Shown piece by piece: positions 1 through 8,521 of a stretch of DNA of 64,000 bases. Both the position numbers and the translations under genes were made by a program. The stretch lies in NCBI RefSeq assembly GCF_013141715.1, contig NZ_WHOA01000246.1, positions 1 through 64,000 on the forward strand. The letters are read 5' to 3'. The notes beneath the pieces are model-generated. The model did no database searches. It had not been told where the DNA came from and saw nothing but the letters and a program-made list of their open reading frames with translations. The stretch comes from Paenibacillus phytorum. Its GTDB lineage: Bacteria > Bacillota > Bacilli > Paenibacillales > NBRC-103111. How positions within the stretch are numbered: position 1 is the first letter of the stretch; each line of letters opens with the position of its first letter.

Positions 1-293
1 TTCCAATATCATATTTGGAATATTCAGCGCCTACTTTGTGAATTTCAAAGCCTGAAGCTACTTCCATTGGATTTTTCCAATAGAAGTAAAGATTTGACAG
101 CCCGGAACTCAATTCTATTGGATTTATTCCAATAAAAGTACGATTTTCGAGGCAAGATAGTTGATTCCATTGGAAAAATCCAATAGAAGCATAATTTCTT
201 TCTGGATACCGATTAGAATGTTGTTCCATAAGGCCAAATGACACTTAAAAGGGAAATTGTCTAGTAGGTTCAACTACTATTGGGACAACCTCT
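1..293. repeat. MITE-like dispersed repeat, copy A (left edge cut by window)
   Basis: No gene is seen here. Three spaced hairpin units with the pattern CCATTGGA-N-TCCAAT lie at 62-85, 113-137 and 166-188. The stretch from about position 10 to 90 aligns well with 16279-16355. The right end, around 281-293, reads TGGGACAACCTCT, close to the right arm of the palindrome at 5393-5413. The element therefore appears to have GTCCCA-type terminal inverted repeats and no coding capacity. Assignment to a MITE family is inference. Confidence 0.55.
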
Positions 294-456
294 TTTTCAT
301 GAAATAATACTTTTTGGGGTTAGGGGGAGGCGATAAAGCTTATTTTAGATAGGATAGTTAGTTGCGGATTTTTGCTAGGCTAAGTGAGATAGAGTAGTGG
401 AGGAAGTGCATAATTATTCGATCAGTAAGCCGTTCATTTTATAATATGAAGCTTCG

Positions 457-501
457 CTGTAGGCGCCGACACTTCGAGAAAGGAGTGCTGCGCTTCTACA
501 G
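457..501. other. Hairpin upstream of the liv operon
   Basis: CTGTAGGCGC (457-466) can pair with GCGCTTCTACAG (490-501), with a two-base bulge. A TATAAT box lies just upstream at 440-445, but only a weak -35 (TTCGAT) precedes it. There is no T-run, so this is not a normal terminator. It could be a leader or small RNA structure; function unknown. Confidence 0.3.
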
Positions 502-521
502 TATGGAAGAAATGTGTAAAA

Positions 522-545
522 TTGTTCATATACAACAATGAACAA
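522..545. promoter_or_regulatory. Dyad symmetry, candidate operator of the liv operon
   Basis: TTGTTCAT (522-529) and ATGAACAA (538-545) form a perfect 8-bp inverted repeat with an 8-bp spacer, 40 bp upstream of the liv -35 box. Its position fits a regulator site; the regulator is unknown. Confidence 0.4.
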
Positions 546-585
546 TTAGATAATATACACAATAAACACAAATGTAAAATATTTC

Positions 586-615
586 TTGTACACTTTTTTC
601 TATTTTGTGTATAGA
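586..615 (+). promoter_or_regulatory. Probable sigma-A promoter of livJ
   Basis: TTGTAC at 586-591 and TATAGA at 610-615 are separated by 18 bp and lie 33 bp before the livJ start, which has GGGGG at 638-642 as ribosome binding site. Confidence 0.5.
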
Positions 616-648
616 ATGAACATCGAACACACAACTAGGGGGTCTACT

Positions 649-1806
649 ATGAATAACCGAATTAAAAGCATGTTTGTTGTAAGCGCTATCACAAGTTTGA
701 TGATTTTGAGTGCTTGCGGACAAGGAACGACTTCGACGACCTCCAGCGGTAAAGCTGCCGATGGCGACATTTTGATCGGACTGCAGCTTCCACTAAGCGG
801 TAACGAAGCGAAAATGGGACAAGATATGAAACAAGCCGCTGAACTCGCTGTAGAGAAAATCAATGGGACAGGCGGTATCAACGGCAAAAAGATCAAACTG
901 ACTGCTGAAGATGACGCTTGTGATCCACAAACCGCGACGGCGGCAGCAAACAAACTGGTGTCTCAAGGTGTTACCGCAATTGTAGGCGGTTATTGCTCCG
1001 GGGCTACGATTCCGGCAACAGGCGTTTACCATCAAAGCGGAATTCCGATGGTCATTACTGCTGCGAACTCGATGAAAATCTCCGACCAGAAGTTCCCGGA
1101 AATATTCATGATCAACGGTACGACTCTTCACCAAGCTGAGATTGCAACCGATTACATGATGAAAAAGAAAAACGCGAAAAAAATCGCCATCATTCACGAT
1201 AATTCCGGTTATGCGAAAGATTTAGCTGAACGTACGAAAGCGGCCGTTACCGCTGCAGGCGGACAAGTTGTCGTCTATGACGCGATCAATCCGGATGAAA
1301 CGGACTTTTCCCCGCTTGTTTCCAAGCTGAAGCAAGCTCAGCCGGATGCAACGTACTGGACTGCTTACTATAAAGCAGGCGGATTGTTTATCAAACAGTT
1401 CAAGCAGCAGGGTGTTAGCGGAATTATCGGCATAGGTGACGGAGCCAACGACAAAACAATCGTCGAGATTGCCGGCAAAGGCGCGGTTGAAGGAGCTTTC
1501 ATCACAACGCCGCCAACGGCAGATTTGCTGCCAGAAGCGAAGAAGTTTACGGAAGAATACAAAGCGAAATTCAACCAGGAGCCAGGTCCTTACTCCGCGC
1601 TTGAATATGACGGTATGAACATTATGGCGGATGCGATCAAACGTGCGGGTTCTACGGATAAAGCCGCAATCGCAGCTGCATTGAAGAAAACGGAACTTAA
1701 GACTCTGAATTCCGATCAAACAGCCTTTAACGACAACGGTACGCTGAAAAAATCAAACTTCGTAATGTTGCAAATCAAGAACGGCAGCTTTTTGAAAGCC
1801 GAATAA
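649..1806 (+). CDS. livJ: Branched-chain amino-acid ABC transporter, substrate-binding lipoprotein
   Basis: This is the extracellular receptor of a Leu/Ile/Val-type ABC importer. The 385-residue protein starts with a lipoprotein signal peptide ending in LSAC (Cys23 would be lipidated). The mature part follows the periplasmic binding protein type 1 pattern: an early segment GLQLPLSGNEAKMGQDM, a GxxxS/G-rich hinge region around residues 100-130, and a late segment GPYSALEYDGMNIMADAI. Upstream in-frame codons from 586 exist, but the signal peptide and the ribosome binding site place the start at 649. It heads a five-gene operon with livHMGF. The exact ligand (branched-chain amino acid, amide or urea) cannot be read from sequence alone. 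Confidence 0.88.
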   Translation: MNNRIKSMFVVSAITSLMILSACGQGTTSTTSSGKAADGDILIGLQLPLSGNEAKMGQDMKQAAELAVEKINGTGGINGKKIKLTAEDDACDPQTATAAANKLVSQGVTAIVGGYCSGATIPATGVYHQSGIPMVITAANSMKISDQKFPEIFMINGTTLHQAEIATDYMMKKKNAKKIAIIHDNSGYAKDLAERTKAAVTAAGGQVVVYDAINPDETDFSPLVSKLKQAQPDATYWTAYYKAGGLFIKQFKQQGVSGIIGIGDGANDKTIVEIAGKGAVEGAFITTPPTADLLPEAKKFTEEYKAKFNQEPGPYSALEYDGMNIMADAIKRAGSTDKAAIAAALKKTELKTLNSDQTAFNDNGTLKKSNFVMLQIKNGSFLKAE

Positions 1807-1886
1807 TAGAGATTTCAAACAATTTTGGAGTGGTGCGGTGCCAGATGGCGCCGTACGCCACTCTAACAGGAATAGGAGTGCCCGCC

Positions 1887-2795
1887 TTGCAAATAACGAC
1901 TGACTTGTTTATTCAACAGTTGATCAACGCGCTCATCATCGGCTCGTTCTACTCTTTAATAGCTCTGGGCTATTCCATGGTTTACGGCATTATCAAATTG
2001 CTGAACTTTGCCCATGGCGACGTGTTCATGGCTGGCGCTTTCGTTGGCTATACCGTGCTTGCGAAGCTTACCGGAGTGGGAGGAAGCGTACTAGGATTAG
2101 TGGCTGCCTTTGTCATTTCAATGATTGTAACCGGATTTCTCGGGATGGGTATTGAGCGTATTGCTTACCGACCTCTATTGAAGGCACCGAAGCTGTCCAT
2201 TCTTATTACCGCGGTAGGCATGTCGCTTGTTCTTGAAAACGGCGTGATGGCAGCATTCGGCTCCAAGCCGCACATTATGCCGATTACGCTCCCGACGGCA
2301 GGTTTTCAATTGTTGGGTGCGCAAATCACCTATACGCAAATCGGGATCATCACCATCTCGGTCCTACTCATGGTTGGACTGCAGCTGTTTATCCACAAAA
2401 CCATTTATGGGAAGGCGATGCGGGCAATCGCCCTTGACCAGACGGCGTGCAGCTTGATGGGCATCAATGTGAGACGAGTAATTGCGCTTACGTTCTTTGT
2501 AGGCTCATCTCTCGCAGCCTCAGCAGGCATGATGAATGCAACGTATTACGGCACCATCACCTTTATGATGGGTTTCATTTTTGGACTGAAAGCGTTTACT
2601 GCAGCGGTTATCGGCGGAATCGGCAGCATTCCGGGTGCTATGCTAGGCGGTCTTGTACTTGGACTTCTGGAAACATTCGGGACATATGCGCTCGGAAGCG
2701 AGTGGAAGGACGTATTTGCCTTTATTATTCTCATTTTATTGCTAGTCTTGAAACCAACCGGCATGCTTGGAAAAAAAGTGACGGAAAGGATGTAG
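1887..2795 (+). CDS. livH: Branched-chain amino-acid ABC transporter permease LivH
   Basis: This is an inner-membrane permease of the LivH family, forming the channel with LivM. About 302 residues with roughly eight hydrophobic segments; the N-terminal pattern YSLIALGYSMVYGIIKLLNFAHGD is strongly typical of LivH, as is the later GGIGSIPGAMLGG loop that contacts the ATPase. I chose the TTG at 1887 because AGGAG (1874-1878) sits eight bases upstream; the frame is open back to 1830, and GTG at 1878 is an alternative. The gene ends directly at the livM start, so the two are translationally linked. Confidence 0.88.
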   Translation: MQITTDLFIQQLINALIIGSFYSLIALGYSMVYGIIKLLNFAHGDVFMAGAFVGYTVLAKLTGVGGSVLGLVAAFVISMIVTGFLGMGIERIAYRPLLKAPKLSILITAVGMSLVLENGVMAAFGSKPHIMPITLPTAGFQLLGAQITYTQIGIITISVLLMVGLQLFIHKTIYGKAMRAIALDQTACSLMGINVRRVIALTFFVGSSLAASAGMMNATYYGTITFMMGFIFGLKAFTAAVIGGIGSIPGAMLGGLVLGLLETFGTYALGSEWKDVFAFIILILLLVLKPTGMLGKKVTERM

Positions 2796-3806
2796 ATGAT
2801 GGAGAAAACGATACACCATACCGTTGCCAAACCGAAATTACTGGAGAAGCGCAAGCCCCTACTGCTTGGGATTCTACTCGTTGCCGCGGCGTTATTTCCG
2901 TTCTACGCAGGCAACTACTGGCTTGACGTTGGGTTTCTGGCCGTGTTTTACATTTGTCTTGGACTCGGGCTGAATATCGTCGTCGGTTACGCTGGACTGC
3001 TCGATCTCGGGTACTCCGCCTTCTTCGCAGTAGGAGCGTACACAACAGGCATACTGATGACCCAGTTTCATATGAATTTCTGGCCTACGATGCTGATCGG
3101 TGGCGCTTTGGCGGCCTTAGCCGGCATTCTCGTTGGAGCTCCGACGCTTCGTTTGCGCAGCGACTATTTGGCCATCGTTACACTAGGGTTCGGCGAAATT
3201 GTCCGCATCTCTGCCAAAAATCTCGATTTTACAGGAAGCGCCTCTGGTATCTACGGCATTATGAGTCCGTTTCCGGCTCCGGTGCGGATTGGTGGCGTTA
3301 CGATCAACAATTTAAGCTATTCGTTCTGGGCAATCCTCGCGCTAATGCTGATCGTCATCTTCGTATCCTTGCGGTTAAAAAATTCACGAATCGGTCGTTC
3401 CTGGGCTTATATCCGTGAAGACGAAGATGCAGCGGAAGCAATGGGTATCAACCGCACGCGATCGAAACTTGCGGCTTACTCGATGGGCGCCATGCTCGGT
3501 GGCCTTGCCGGTTCCATCTTTGCTGTCAAGATGACGGCGATCGCGCCGGAAAGCTTCAGCTTCATGCAATCGACGATGATTTTGCTCGCCGTCATTCTCG
3601 GCGGAGTTGGCCGAGTATCAGGTGTTATTATCGGAGCCGTTCTTGTTATCGTCATACCGGAATTACTTCGGGATTTCGACAAAGTCGTTCATTTGAACAT
3701 CGGCGTCGATCGTTACCGTTATCTAGTATTCGGCGTCGCGCTTGTAATTTTAATGATTTTCCGTCCTAAAGGGCTCGTCCCCGACAAAGAAGATACTGAA
3801 GAGTAA
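2796..3806 (+). CDS. livM: Branched-chain amino-acid ABC transporter permease LivM
   Basis: Second membrane subunit of the importer, 336 residues. It shows multiple hydrophobic segments, the family motif GYAGLLDLGYSAFFAVGAY in the first third and GGVGRVSGVIIGA in the last third, both typical of LivM. The ATG at 2796 directly follows the livH stop codon, and a second ATG at 2799 is possible; GGAAAGGA (2783-2790) is the ribosome binding site inside the end of livH. The C-terminus FRPKGLVPDK is the usual LivM ending. Confidence 0.88.
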   Translation: MMEKTIHHTVAKPKLLEKRKPLLLGILLVAAALFPFYAGNYWLDVGFLAVFYICLGLGLNIVVGYAGLLDLGYSAFFAVGAYTTGILMTQFHMNFWPTMLIGGALAALAGILVGAPTLRLRSDYLAIVTLGFGEIVRISAKNLDFTGSASGIYGIMSPFPAPVRIGGVTINNLSYSFWAILALMLIVIFVSLRLKNSRIGRSWAYIREDEDAAEAMGINRTRSKLAAYSMGAMLGGLAGSIFAVKMTAIAPESFSFMQSTMILLAVILGGVGRVSGVIIGAVLVIVIPELLRDFDKVVHLNIGVDRYRYLVFGVALVILMIFRPKGLVPDKEDTEE

Positions 3807-3824
3807 CCGGAGGTGAAACCCTTT

Positions 3825-4607
3825 ATGCCGATTATCCAAGTCAAAAATTTGCATCTGCAGTTCGGCGGATTGACAGCCGTGAACAATTTGAGTTTCGACA
3901 TTCCTCATGAAACCGTGATGAGCGTAATCGGACCGAACGGTGCAGGTAAAACGTCGCTGTTCAACATGCTCTCTGGCTTTTACCGGCCGACGCGCGGGGA
4001 AATTATATTTAACGGGACGAATATAGTCGGAAAGCAGCCGCATCAGATTACAGCGCAAGGCATGGCGCGAACGTTCCAAAACCTCAGGGTATTCCCGAAT
4101 TTGACGGTTCTCGAGAACGTCATGGCCGGGATGCATTCTCGAACGAAGCAGGGCCTCTTTGGCGCCTTGTTTCATACGAAAGCGCAGCGGCTGGAAGAAG
4201 AGACGATCCTGAGTGTCGCGGAAGAATGCATCCGGTTTGTTGGTATTGACAAGTACAGAAACCGCCGAGCCAAAAACTTACCATACGGGGCGCAGCGATA
4301 TTTGGAAATTGCCCGGGCGCTAGCTATTCAGCCGAAAGTCCTATTCCTGGATGAACCGGCAGCAGGCTTCAACTTTACCGAGAAGCAGGATTTGATCGAT
4401 CTAATCGGTCGAATACGCCGAACTTACAAGATTTCTGTGGTGCTGATCGAGCACGATATGGGGCTTATCAATAAAGTGTCCGAGCGGGTTCTCGTTCTTA
4501 ACTATGGACAAAAGCTCGCGGAAGGAACGCCGGATGAGGTATTAAATAACCCGCTCGTTATCGAAGCCTATCTCGGAAAGGAGGATGAAGCGGATGAATC
4601 TGCTTGA
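3825..4607 (+). CDS. livG: Branched-chain amino-acid ABC transporter ATP-binding protein LivG
   Basis: This is one of the two cytoplasmic ATPases energising the importer. The 260-residue protein contains Walker A GPNGAGKT near residue 38, a Q-loop at QNLRVFPN, the signature-like LPYGAQRYLEIARAL and Walker B VLFLDEPAAGFN, followed by the switch histidine in IEHDMG. The signature has LPYG in place of the common LSYG. CCGGAGG at 3807-3813 supports ATG 3825; a GTG at 3813 overlaps the ribosome binding site and is less likely. The end overlaps livF by 14 bases. Confidence 0.88.
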   Translation: MPIIQVKNLHLQFGGLTAVNNLSFDIPHETVMSVIGPNGAGKTSLFNMLSGFYRPTRGEIIFNGTNIVGKQPHQITAQGMARTFQNLRVFPNLTVLENVMAGMHSRTKQGLFGALFHTKAQRLEEETILSVAEECIRFVGIDKYRNRRAKNLPYGAQRYLEIARALAIQPKVLFLDEPAAGFNFTEKQDLIDLIGRIRRTYKISVVLIEHDMGLINKVSERVLVLNYGQKLAEGTPDEVLNNPLVIEAYLGKEDEADESA

Positions 4608-5313
4608 AGTGAACGGGCTGAAGACGTACTACGGCAAAATTCAGGCGGTTAAGGGCGTATCCCTTACCGTGAAACAAGGTGAAATTGTTGCTCTGCTCGG
4701 CGCTAACGGAGCCGGTAAGAGCACGATCCTAAAAACGATTTCCGGTCTTATCCGTCCTTCGGAAGGCTCGGTGTCATTTGGTGGCGAGAACATCACGACG
4801 ACCGATGCGCATGCCATCGTGGAAAAAGGTTTGATCCATGTTCCGGAAGGCAGACGCGTTTTTGCCGCGCTGACGGTGACAGAAAACTTGGAGCTCGGCG
4901 CGTTTACCAAAAAAGGCGCCAAATCTAAGACGGCGCAAAAAATCGCCATGGTTTTCGACATGTTCCCTCGATTAGCAGAGCGTCACAAGCAAATGGCGGG
5001 TACGTTAAGCGGAGGCGAGCAGCAGATGCTTGCGATCGGTAGGGCGCTGATGGCCGAGCCGAAGCTGCTAATGCTCGACGAGCCGTCCATGGGGCTAGCT
5101 CCCATTATCGTCATTGAAATCATGAAGATCATTAAAAACATTAACGAACAGAACAAAACAACGATCTTGCTGGTAGAGCAGAATGCCAAGGCTGCACTCA
5201 AACTAGCCCACCGGGGTTATGTCTTGGAAACAGGTAACATTACAATGGAAGAAAGCTCGGAAGCACTTCGCAGCAACGACAACATCGTCAAAGCCTACCT
5301 CGGCGCACATTAA
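4594..5313 (+). CDS. livF: Branched-chain amino-acid ABC transporter ATP-binding protein LivF
   Basis: Second ATPase subunit, 239 residues. It has Walker A GANGAGKST, signature LSGGEQQ, Walker B LLMLDEPSMGLAP and the switch histidine region replaced by VEQNA, as is normal in LivF. The ribosome binding site GGAAAGGAGG (4575-4584) lies inside livG, nine bases before ATG 4594; ATG 4585 is too close to it. This is the last gene of the liv operon, followed by the long palindrome at 5366-5413. Confidence 0.88.
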   Translation: MNLLEVNGLKTYYGKIQAVKGVSLTVKQGEIVALLGANGAGKSTILKTISGLIRPSEGSVSFGGENITTTDAHAIVEKGLIHVPEGRRVFAALTVTENLELGAFTKKGAKSKTAQKIAMVFDMFPRLAERHKQMAGTLSGGEQQMLAIGRALMAEPKLLMLDEPSMGLAPIIVIEIMKIIKNINEQNKTTILLVEQNAKAALKLAHRGYVLETGNITMEESSEALRSNDNIVKAYLGAH

Positions 5314-5365
5314 ACCAATCATTTGGAAGAGTCTGTTCATAGGAACAGTTATTTTAACTATTAGC

Positions 5366-5413
5366 AGGGGCTGTCCCAAAAGTCATCTATCTATGACATT
5401 TGGGACAGCCCCT
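5366..5413. repeat. Near-perfect 21-bp palindrome after livF
   Basis: Arms at 5366-5386 and 5393-5413 pair with a single mismatch around a six-base loop. No T-run follows, so it is not a textbook intrinsic terminator, although it may stop transcription from livF. The left arm contains TGTCCCAAAAGTCAT, which recurs exactly at 16269-16283 at the start of dispersed repeat copy B. The palindrome looks like the two ends of that repeat joined without its interior. Confidence 0.7.
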
Positions 5414-5516
5414 ACTGCTCGTAAACTGATGTTTTTAGCCTCAATTAAGGGGAGCGGGGCTTCCAAAAGCGTACATAGATAAGCGAATTCGCTCATGTTC
5501 ATCAGGTCTCCATATA

Positions 5517-5580
5517 TTATAATAATTATTATATAGTATCTGATCTAATTATTGACTTTCATCTAGTCGGATGTTACCAT
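5517..5580 (+). promoter_or_regulatory. PerR box and sigma-A promoter of the peroxiredoxin gene
   Basis: TTATAATAATTATTA at 5517-5531 matches the published B. subtilis Per box (TTATAATNATTATAA) at all but one position. A promoter follows, with TTGACT at 5552-5557, a 17-bp spacer and TACCAT at 5575-5580. The box lies upstream of the -35, so either activation or repression of a second upstream start is possible. Peroxide control by PerR is an inference from the match and from the peroxidase gene downstream. Confidence 0.6.
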
Positions 5581-5619
5581 TTTATACGAATAAGATAGAT
5601 TTGAGGAGGAATCATATCC

Positions 5620-6168
5620 ATGGCAGAGCGTTTAGTTGGTAAACAAGCTCCAGATTTTACAATGGAGACCGCTACAGGTGACGGTAAAGAATTTGGTAAA
5701 GTTTCTTTGTCTGATTACAAAGGAAAATGGTTAGTATTATTCTTCTACCCATTGGACTTCACATTCGTTTGTCCAACAGAAATCACAGCACTTAGTCATG
5801 CTGCTGCTCAATTCAAAGAATTGGACACTGAGATTCTTGGTGTTTCCATCGACAGTATTCACACGCACAAAGCTTGGATCAATACTCCAATCAACGATAA
5901 TGGTCTTGGCAAATTGGAATTCCCACTTGCTGCTGACATCACGAAATCTGTAGCACGTGACTACGGCGTTCTGATCGAAGAAGAAGGTATCGCGCTTCGC
6001 GGTCTGTTCATCATCGATCCAGAAGGCGAATTGAAATACGAAGTTGTTAACCACAACGACGTAGGCCGCAGCGTAGAAGAAACACTTCGTGTGCTTCAAG
6101 CGCTTCAATCCGGCGGATTGTGCCCAATGAACTGGAAACCAGGCGACAAAAACCTGGTTGTAAAATAA
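5620..6168 (+). CDS. Typical 2-Cys peroxiredoxin (AhpC/Prx1 type)
   Basis: Thiol peroxidase that reduces hydrogen peroxide and organic hydroperoxides in the cytoplasm. The 182-residue protein has the peroxidatic cysteine Cys51 in FTFVCPTE, the conserved Arg region VARDYGV, and the resolving cysteine Cys168 in GGLCPMNWKPG. This is the full arrangement of typical 2-Cys enzymes. GAGGAGG (5603-5609) is the ribosome binding site for ATG 5620. It is monocistronic between its own promoter and the terminator at 6187-6232. No partner reductase (AhpF) is adjacent, so it probably uses thioredoxin; that is inference. Confidence 0.92.
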   Translation: MAERLVGKQAPDFTMETATGDGKEFGKVSLSDYKGKWLVLFFYPLDFTFVCPTEITALSHAAAQFKELDTEILGVSIDSIHTHKAWINTPINDNGLGKLEFPLAADITKSVARDYGVLIEEEGIALRGLFIIDPEGELKYEVVNHNDVGRSVEETLRVLQALQSGGLCPMNWKPGDKNLVVK

Positions 6169-6186
6169 GCTTTTGAATACATAGAG

Positions 6187-6232
6187 AAGCTCCTCTGGTT
6201 GGCATGCGAATGCGAGCAGGGGAGCTTTTCTT
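6187..6232 (+). terminator. Intrinsic terminator after the peroxiredoxin gene
   Basis: AAGCTCC (6187-6193) pairs with GGAGCTT (6221-6227) and is followed by TTCTT. The stem is moderate with a long loop. Confidence 0.5.
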
Positions 6233-6249
6233 CATGAAGGAGAGCGGAC

Positions 6250-6639
6250 ATGACGGTTCCGACGAATTTGAAATATACAAGAGATCACTACTGGATCAGG
6301 CTCGACGGGGAAAAAGCTGTTGTCGGGTTAACGGAGTACGGGATCAGCGAGCTGGGAATGCTTGTTTTTATCGAGCTCCCAGATCAGGATACTCATGTAA
6401 GAAAAGGGGAATTCATTGGTTCTGTTGAGACTGCGGCGGATGACGAACACGATCTGCTAGCCCCTTTATCCGGCCAAATAACATCAGTCAATCGGCTGCT
6501 GGAAAGAGCGGTAATGCTGATTCACGAATCCCCCTATGACAAGGGCTGGCTATTTACGATTCAGTGGAGTCAAGAATCTGAGCTGGCGCAGCTATGGGAA
6601 GAGGAAACATATTTACGGGATTTTTCGCTGGAAGACTGA
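6250..6639 (+). CDS. GcvH-like (glycine cleavage H family) protein without the lipoyl lysine
   Basis: The 129-residue protein follows the H-protein fold pattern: YTRDHYWIRLDGEKAVVGLTEYGISELGMLVFIELPD at the N-terminus and APLSGQITSVNRLL after the hairpin. In true GcvH the hairpin reads ESVKA and its lysine carries lipoate. Here the aligned stretch is GSVETAADDEHD and the lysine position is Ala63, with no lysine between residues 53 and 97. It therefore should not be lipoylated by the usual route, and a role outside glycine cleavage is likely. No gcvT or gcvP gene is nearby. The start ATG 6250 has AAGGAG seven bases upstream. It sits between two terminators and is probably expressed alone or by read-through from the peroxiredoxin gene. 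Confidence 0.75.
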   Translation: MTVPTNLKYTRDHYWIRLDGEKAVVGLTEYGISELGMLVFIELPDQDTHVRKGEFIGSVETAADDEHDLLAPLSGQITSVNRLLERAVMLIHESPYDKGWLFTIQWSQESELAQLWEEETYLRDFSLED

Positions 6640-6640
6640 A

Positions 6641-6687
6641 AAAGAAGGACGTAAGCCTCACTGAAGTGAGTTCTTACGTCCTTTTTT
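6641..6687. terminator. Strong intrinsic terminator after the GcvH-like gene
   Basis: AAAGAAGGACGTAAG (6641-6655) pairs with CTTACGTCCTTTTTT (6673-6687). A-run and T-run on both sides could make it work in either direction. Confidence 0.85.
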
Positions 6688-6775
6688 CAATCAGGTGAAA
6701 AGCTAGACGCTTTCACAAAATTTTTTGGTATGATGGGAGGTGATTGAACTATGAACGGTCCAACAGGGAGGAAAT

Positions 6776-8521
6776 GTGAAAAAACCATCAAAGCTGCCCA
6801 AATTGTACGTTTTTCAAAAAGTCATTATCGTTTTTACCGCATTGATTATTCCTGTCTATCTAGTAAACCTGTTGATGAATATGATGGGGCAATCCTTTAT
6901 CAAACAGGAATTTTCGAATTCAATCCAGTCCAAAGTACAATTTTACTCGAACCAGTTAGATGATCAAATTTCATTCATCCGAAACCAGCAGCTGCAGGTT
7001 ATCAACGATTCCGATCTTCAGAAGCTAAACTTTTTATCAGGCACACTCGACGACTACGAAGAAATCCAACTCGTAAAAAGAGTAAAGGAAAGATTGGCCA
7101 CCATACAGAACTCCAGTGAGTATTTGCTCAATACCGGGGTATATTTGAAATCATTTGGAAGAACGATCTCTACGCAAAGCGGAATTACTGAGCTGCCGAA
7201 TCAGGAGTATGAGGTGATTGAAAAGTTCTTTAATTACTCGCCCAAACCATCCTTATACTACAGCAATGGCAGATTGTTTTTTATCGAGTTTGCAAACAAT
7301 TCCAGTGTAATCGTCTATTTGGAGCTATCCGTAAAAAAATTGGAAAAGACACTGAACCAACTGGTAGGAAATTATGGCGATGCTGGTGCTGTTCTCACGA
7401 ATGAAACGTTTAGTTTTGATATCTCACCTAAGCATGAAGATGCCATTGTAAAAAGTATATACAACATCGTTTCAAAAGAGCAGAATAACAAAACTTTGGA
7501 TAGTCATGTCCTTAAAGTCGGAGATCAAAGTTACTGGGTCACTTACAACCGAATAAGTACGCTCGGATTAACCCTTTTCTCCTATGTAAACCAAAATGAA
7601 CTTACAGGGTCTCTCAAGAAATTCAATGTATGGCTAATCATTATGTCTTTGGTCTCGATGGCAATCATTCTTGTTTTTTCATTTTCAGTCAAACTGATGA
7701 TTCACAATCCACTGAAAGAGTTGATTGCGGCTTTTAAAACGCTGGAAACGGATAACCTGAACATTTCGATAAGGCCGAAAAATGACATTGAGTTCGGTTA
7801 CCTATATAGAAGCTTTGATAAGATGATAGACAAGCTTAAGCAATCGATTCAACAAAATTATGAACAAAAAATAGCGCTGCAGCATTCCGAATTAAAGCAG
7901 CTGCAGTCGCAGATCAATCCTCATTTTCTATACAATGGATTTTTCAATATTTACATGATGTGTAAGGCTAAAGATTACGAAATGGTTGCCACATTTGCTC
8001 AGAAGCTGGGTAGCTATTATCAGTTTGTTACAAGAAGCGGAGAGGATGAAGTACCGTTTGCGAAGGAATATCGACATGCCATGGATTATGTGGAAATCCA
8101 ATGTATTAGGTTCTCCAATCGGATTCAAGTCATAGCGGATGAGATTCCCGATGCGTGCAAGCATCTCATGGTGCCGCGCCTGATCCTGCAGCCCATAATC
8201 GAAAACACATTTGATCATGCTTTTGAGAACGAACGCAAAGGCGGCAGTATCCATATGACAGTTACGTGTGAGAATGATAGATTGTGCATATGCGTGGAAG
8301 ATGATGGAAATAAAATCACGGATGAGTTCATTCATGCCCTCGAAGAGAGACTCGCCAATTCCTTCAATGTGCTTGAAAAGACAGGCATCATTAATGTTTG
8401 TAATCGAATCCGACTGAAGTATGGCGAGGAGAGCGGGCTATTTGTATCCCGAAGTGAATATGGAGGACTTAAAACAGAAATCATCATTCAATTCAATTAT
8501 GGGGGCGGCAGCGATGCATAG
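6776..8521 (+). CDS. Membrane sensor histidine kinase, YesM type
   Basis: Sensor of a two-component system that probably controls the adjacent sugar ABC operon. It has 581 residues: one N-terminal membrane segment (about 12-35), an extracellular sensing region, a second membrane segment (about 285-305), a HAMP-like linker, the His_kinase block with INPHFLYN (phosphoacceptor His383) and an HATPase_c domain with LILQPIIENTFDHAF as N-box. The nucleotide-binding G1 box reads VEDDGNKI where VEDNGxG is usual, a mild deviation. GTG 6776 is preceded by GGGAGG at a short distance. The stop codon overlaps the response regulator start by eight bases, showing translational coupling. Confidence 0.85.
   Translation: MKKPSKLPKLYVFQKVIIVFTALIIPVYLVNLLMNMMGQSFIKQEFSNSIQSKVQFYSNQLDDQISFIRNQQLQVINDSDLQKLNFLSGTLDDYEEIQLVKRVKERLATIQNSSEYLLNTGVYLKSFGRTISTQSGITELPNQEYEVIEKFFNYSPKPSLYYSNGRLFFIEFANNSSVIVYLELSVKKLEKTLNQLVGNYGDAGAVLTNETFSFDISPKHEDAIVKSIYNIVSKEQNNKTLDSHVLKVGDQSYWVTYNRISTLGLTLFSYVNQNELTGSLKKFNVWLIIMSLVSMAIILVFSFSVKLMIHNPLKELIAAFKTLETDNLNISIRPKNDIEFGYLYRSFDKMIDKLKQSIQQNYEQKIALQHSELKQLQSQINPHFLYNGFFNIYMMCKAKDYEMVATFAQKLGSYYQFVTRSGEDEVPFAKEYRHAMDYVEIQCIRFSNRIQVIADEIPDACKHLMVPRLILQPIIENTFDHAFENERKGGSIHMTVTCENDRLCICVEDDGNKITDEFIHALEERLANSFNVLEKTGIINVCNRIRLKYGEESGLFVSRSEYGGLKTEIIIQFNYGGGSDA

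Noticed and set aside
62-188. CRISPR-like array in the repeat at the window start
   Set aside because: Units are imperfect, differ in length, and spacers are short and partly conserved with the copy at 16.3 kb; no cas genes.
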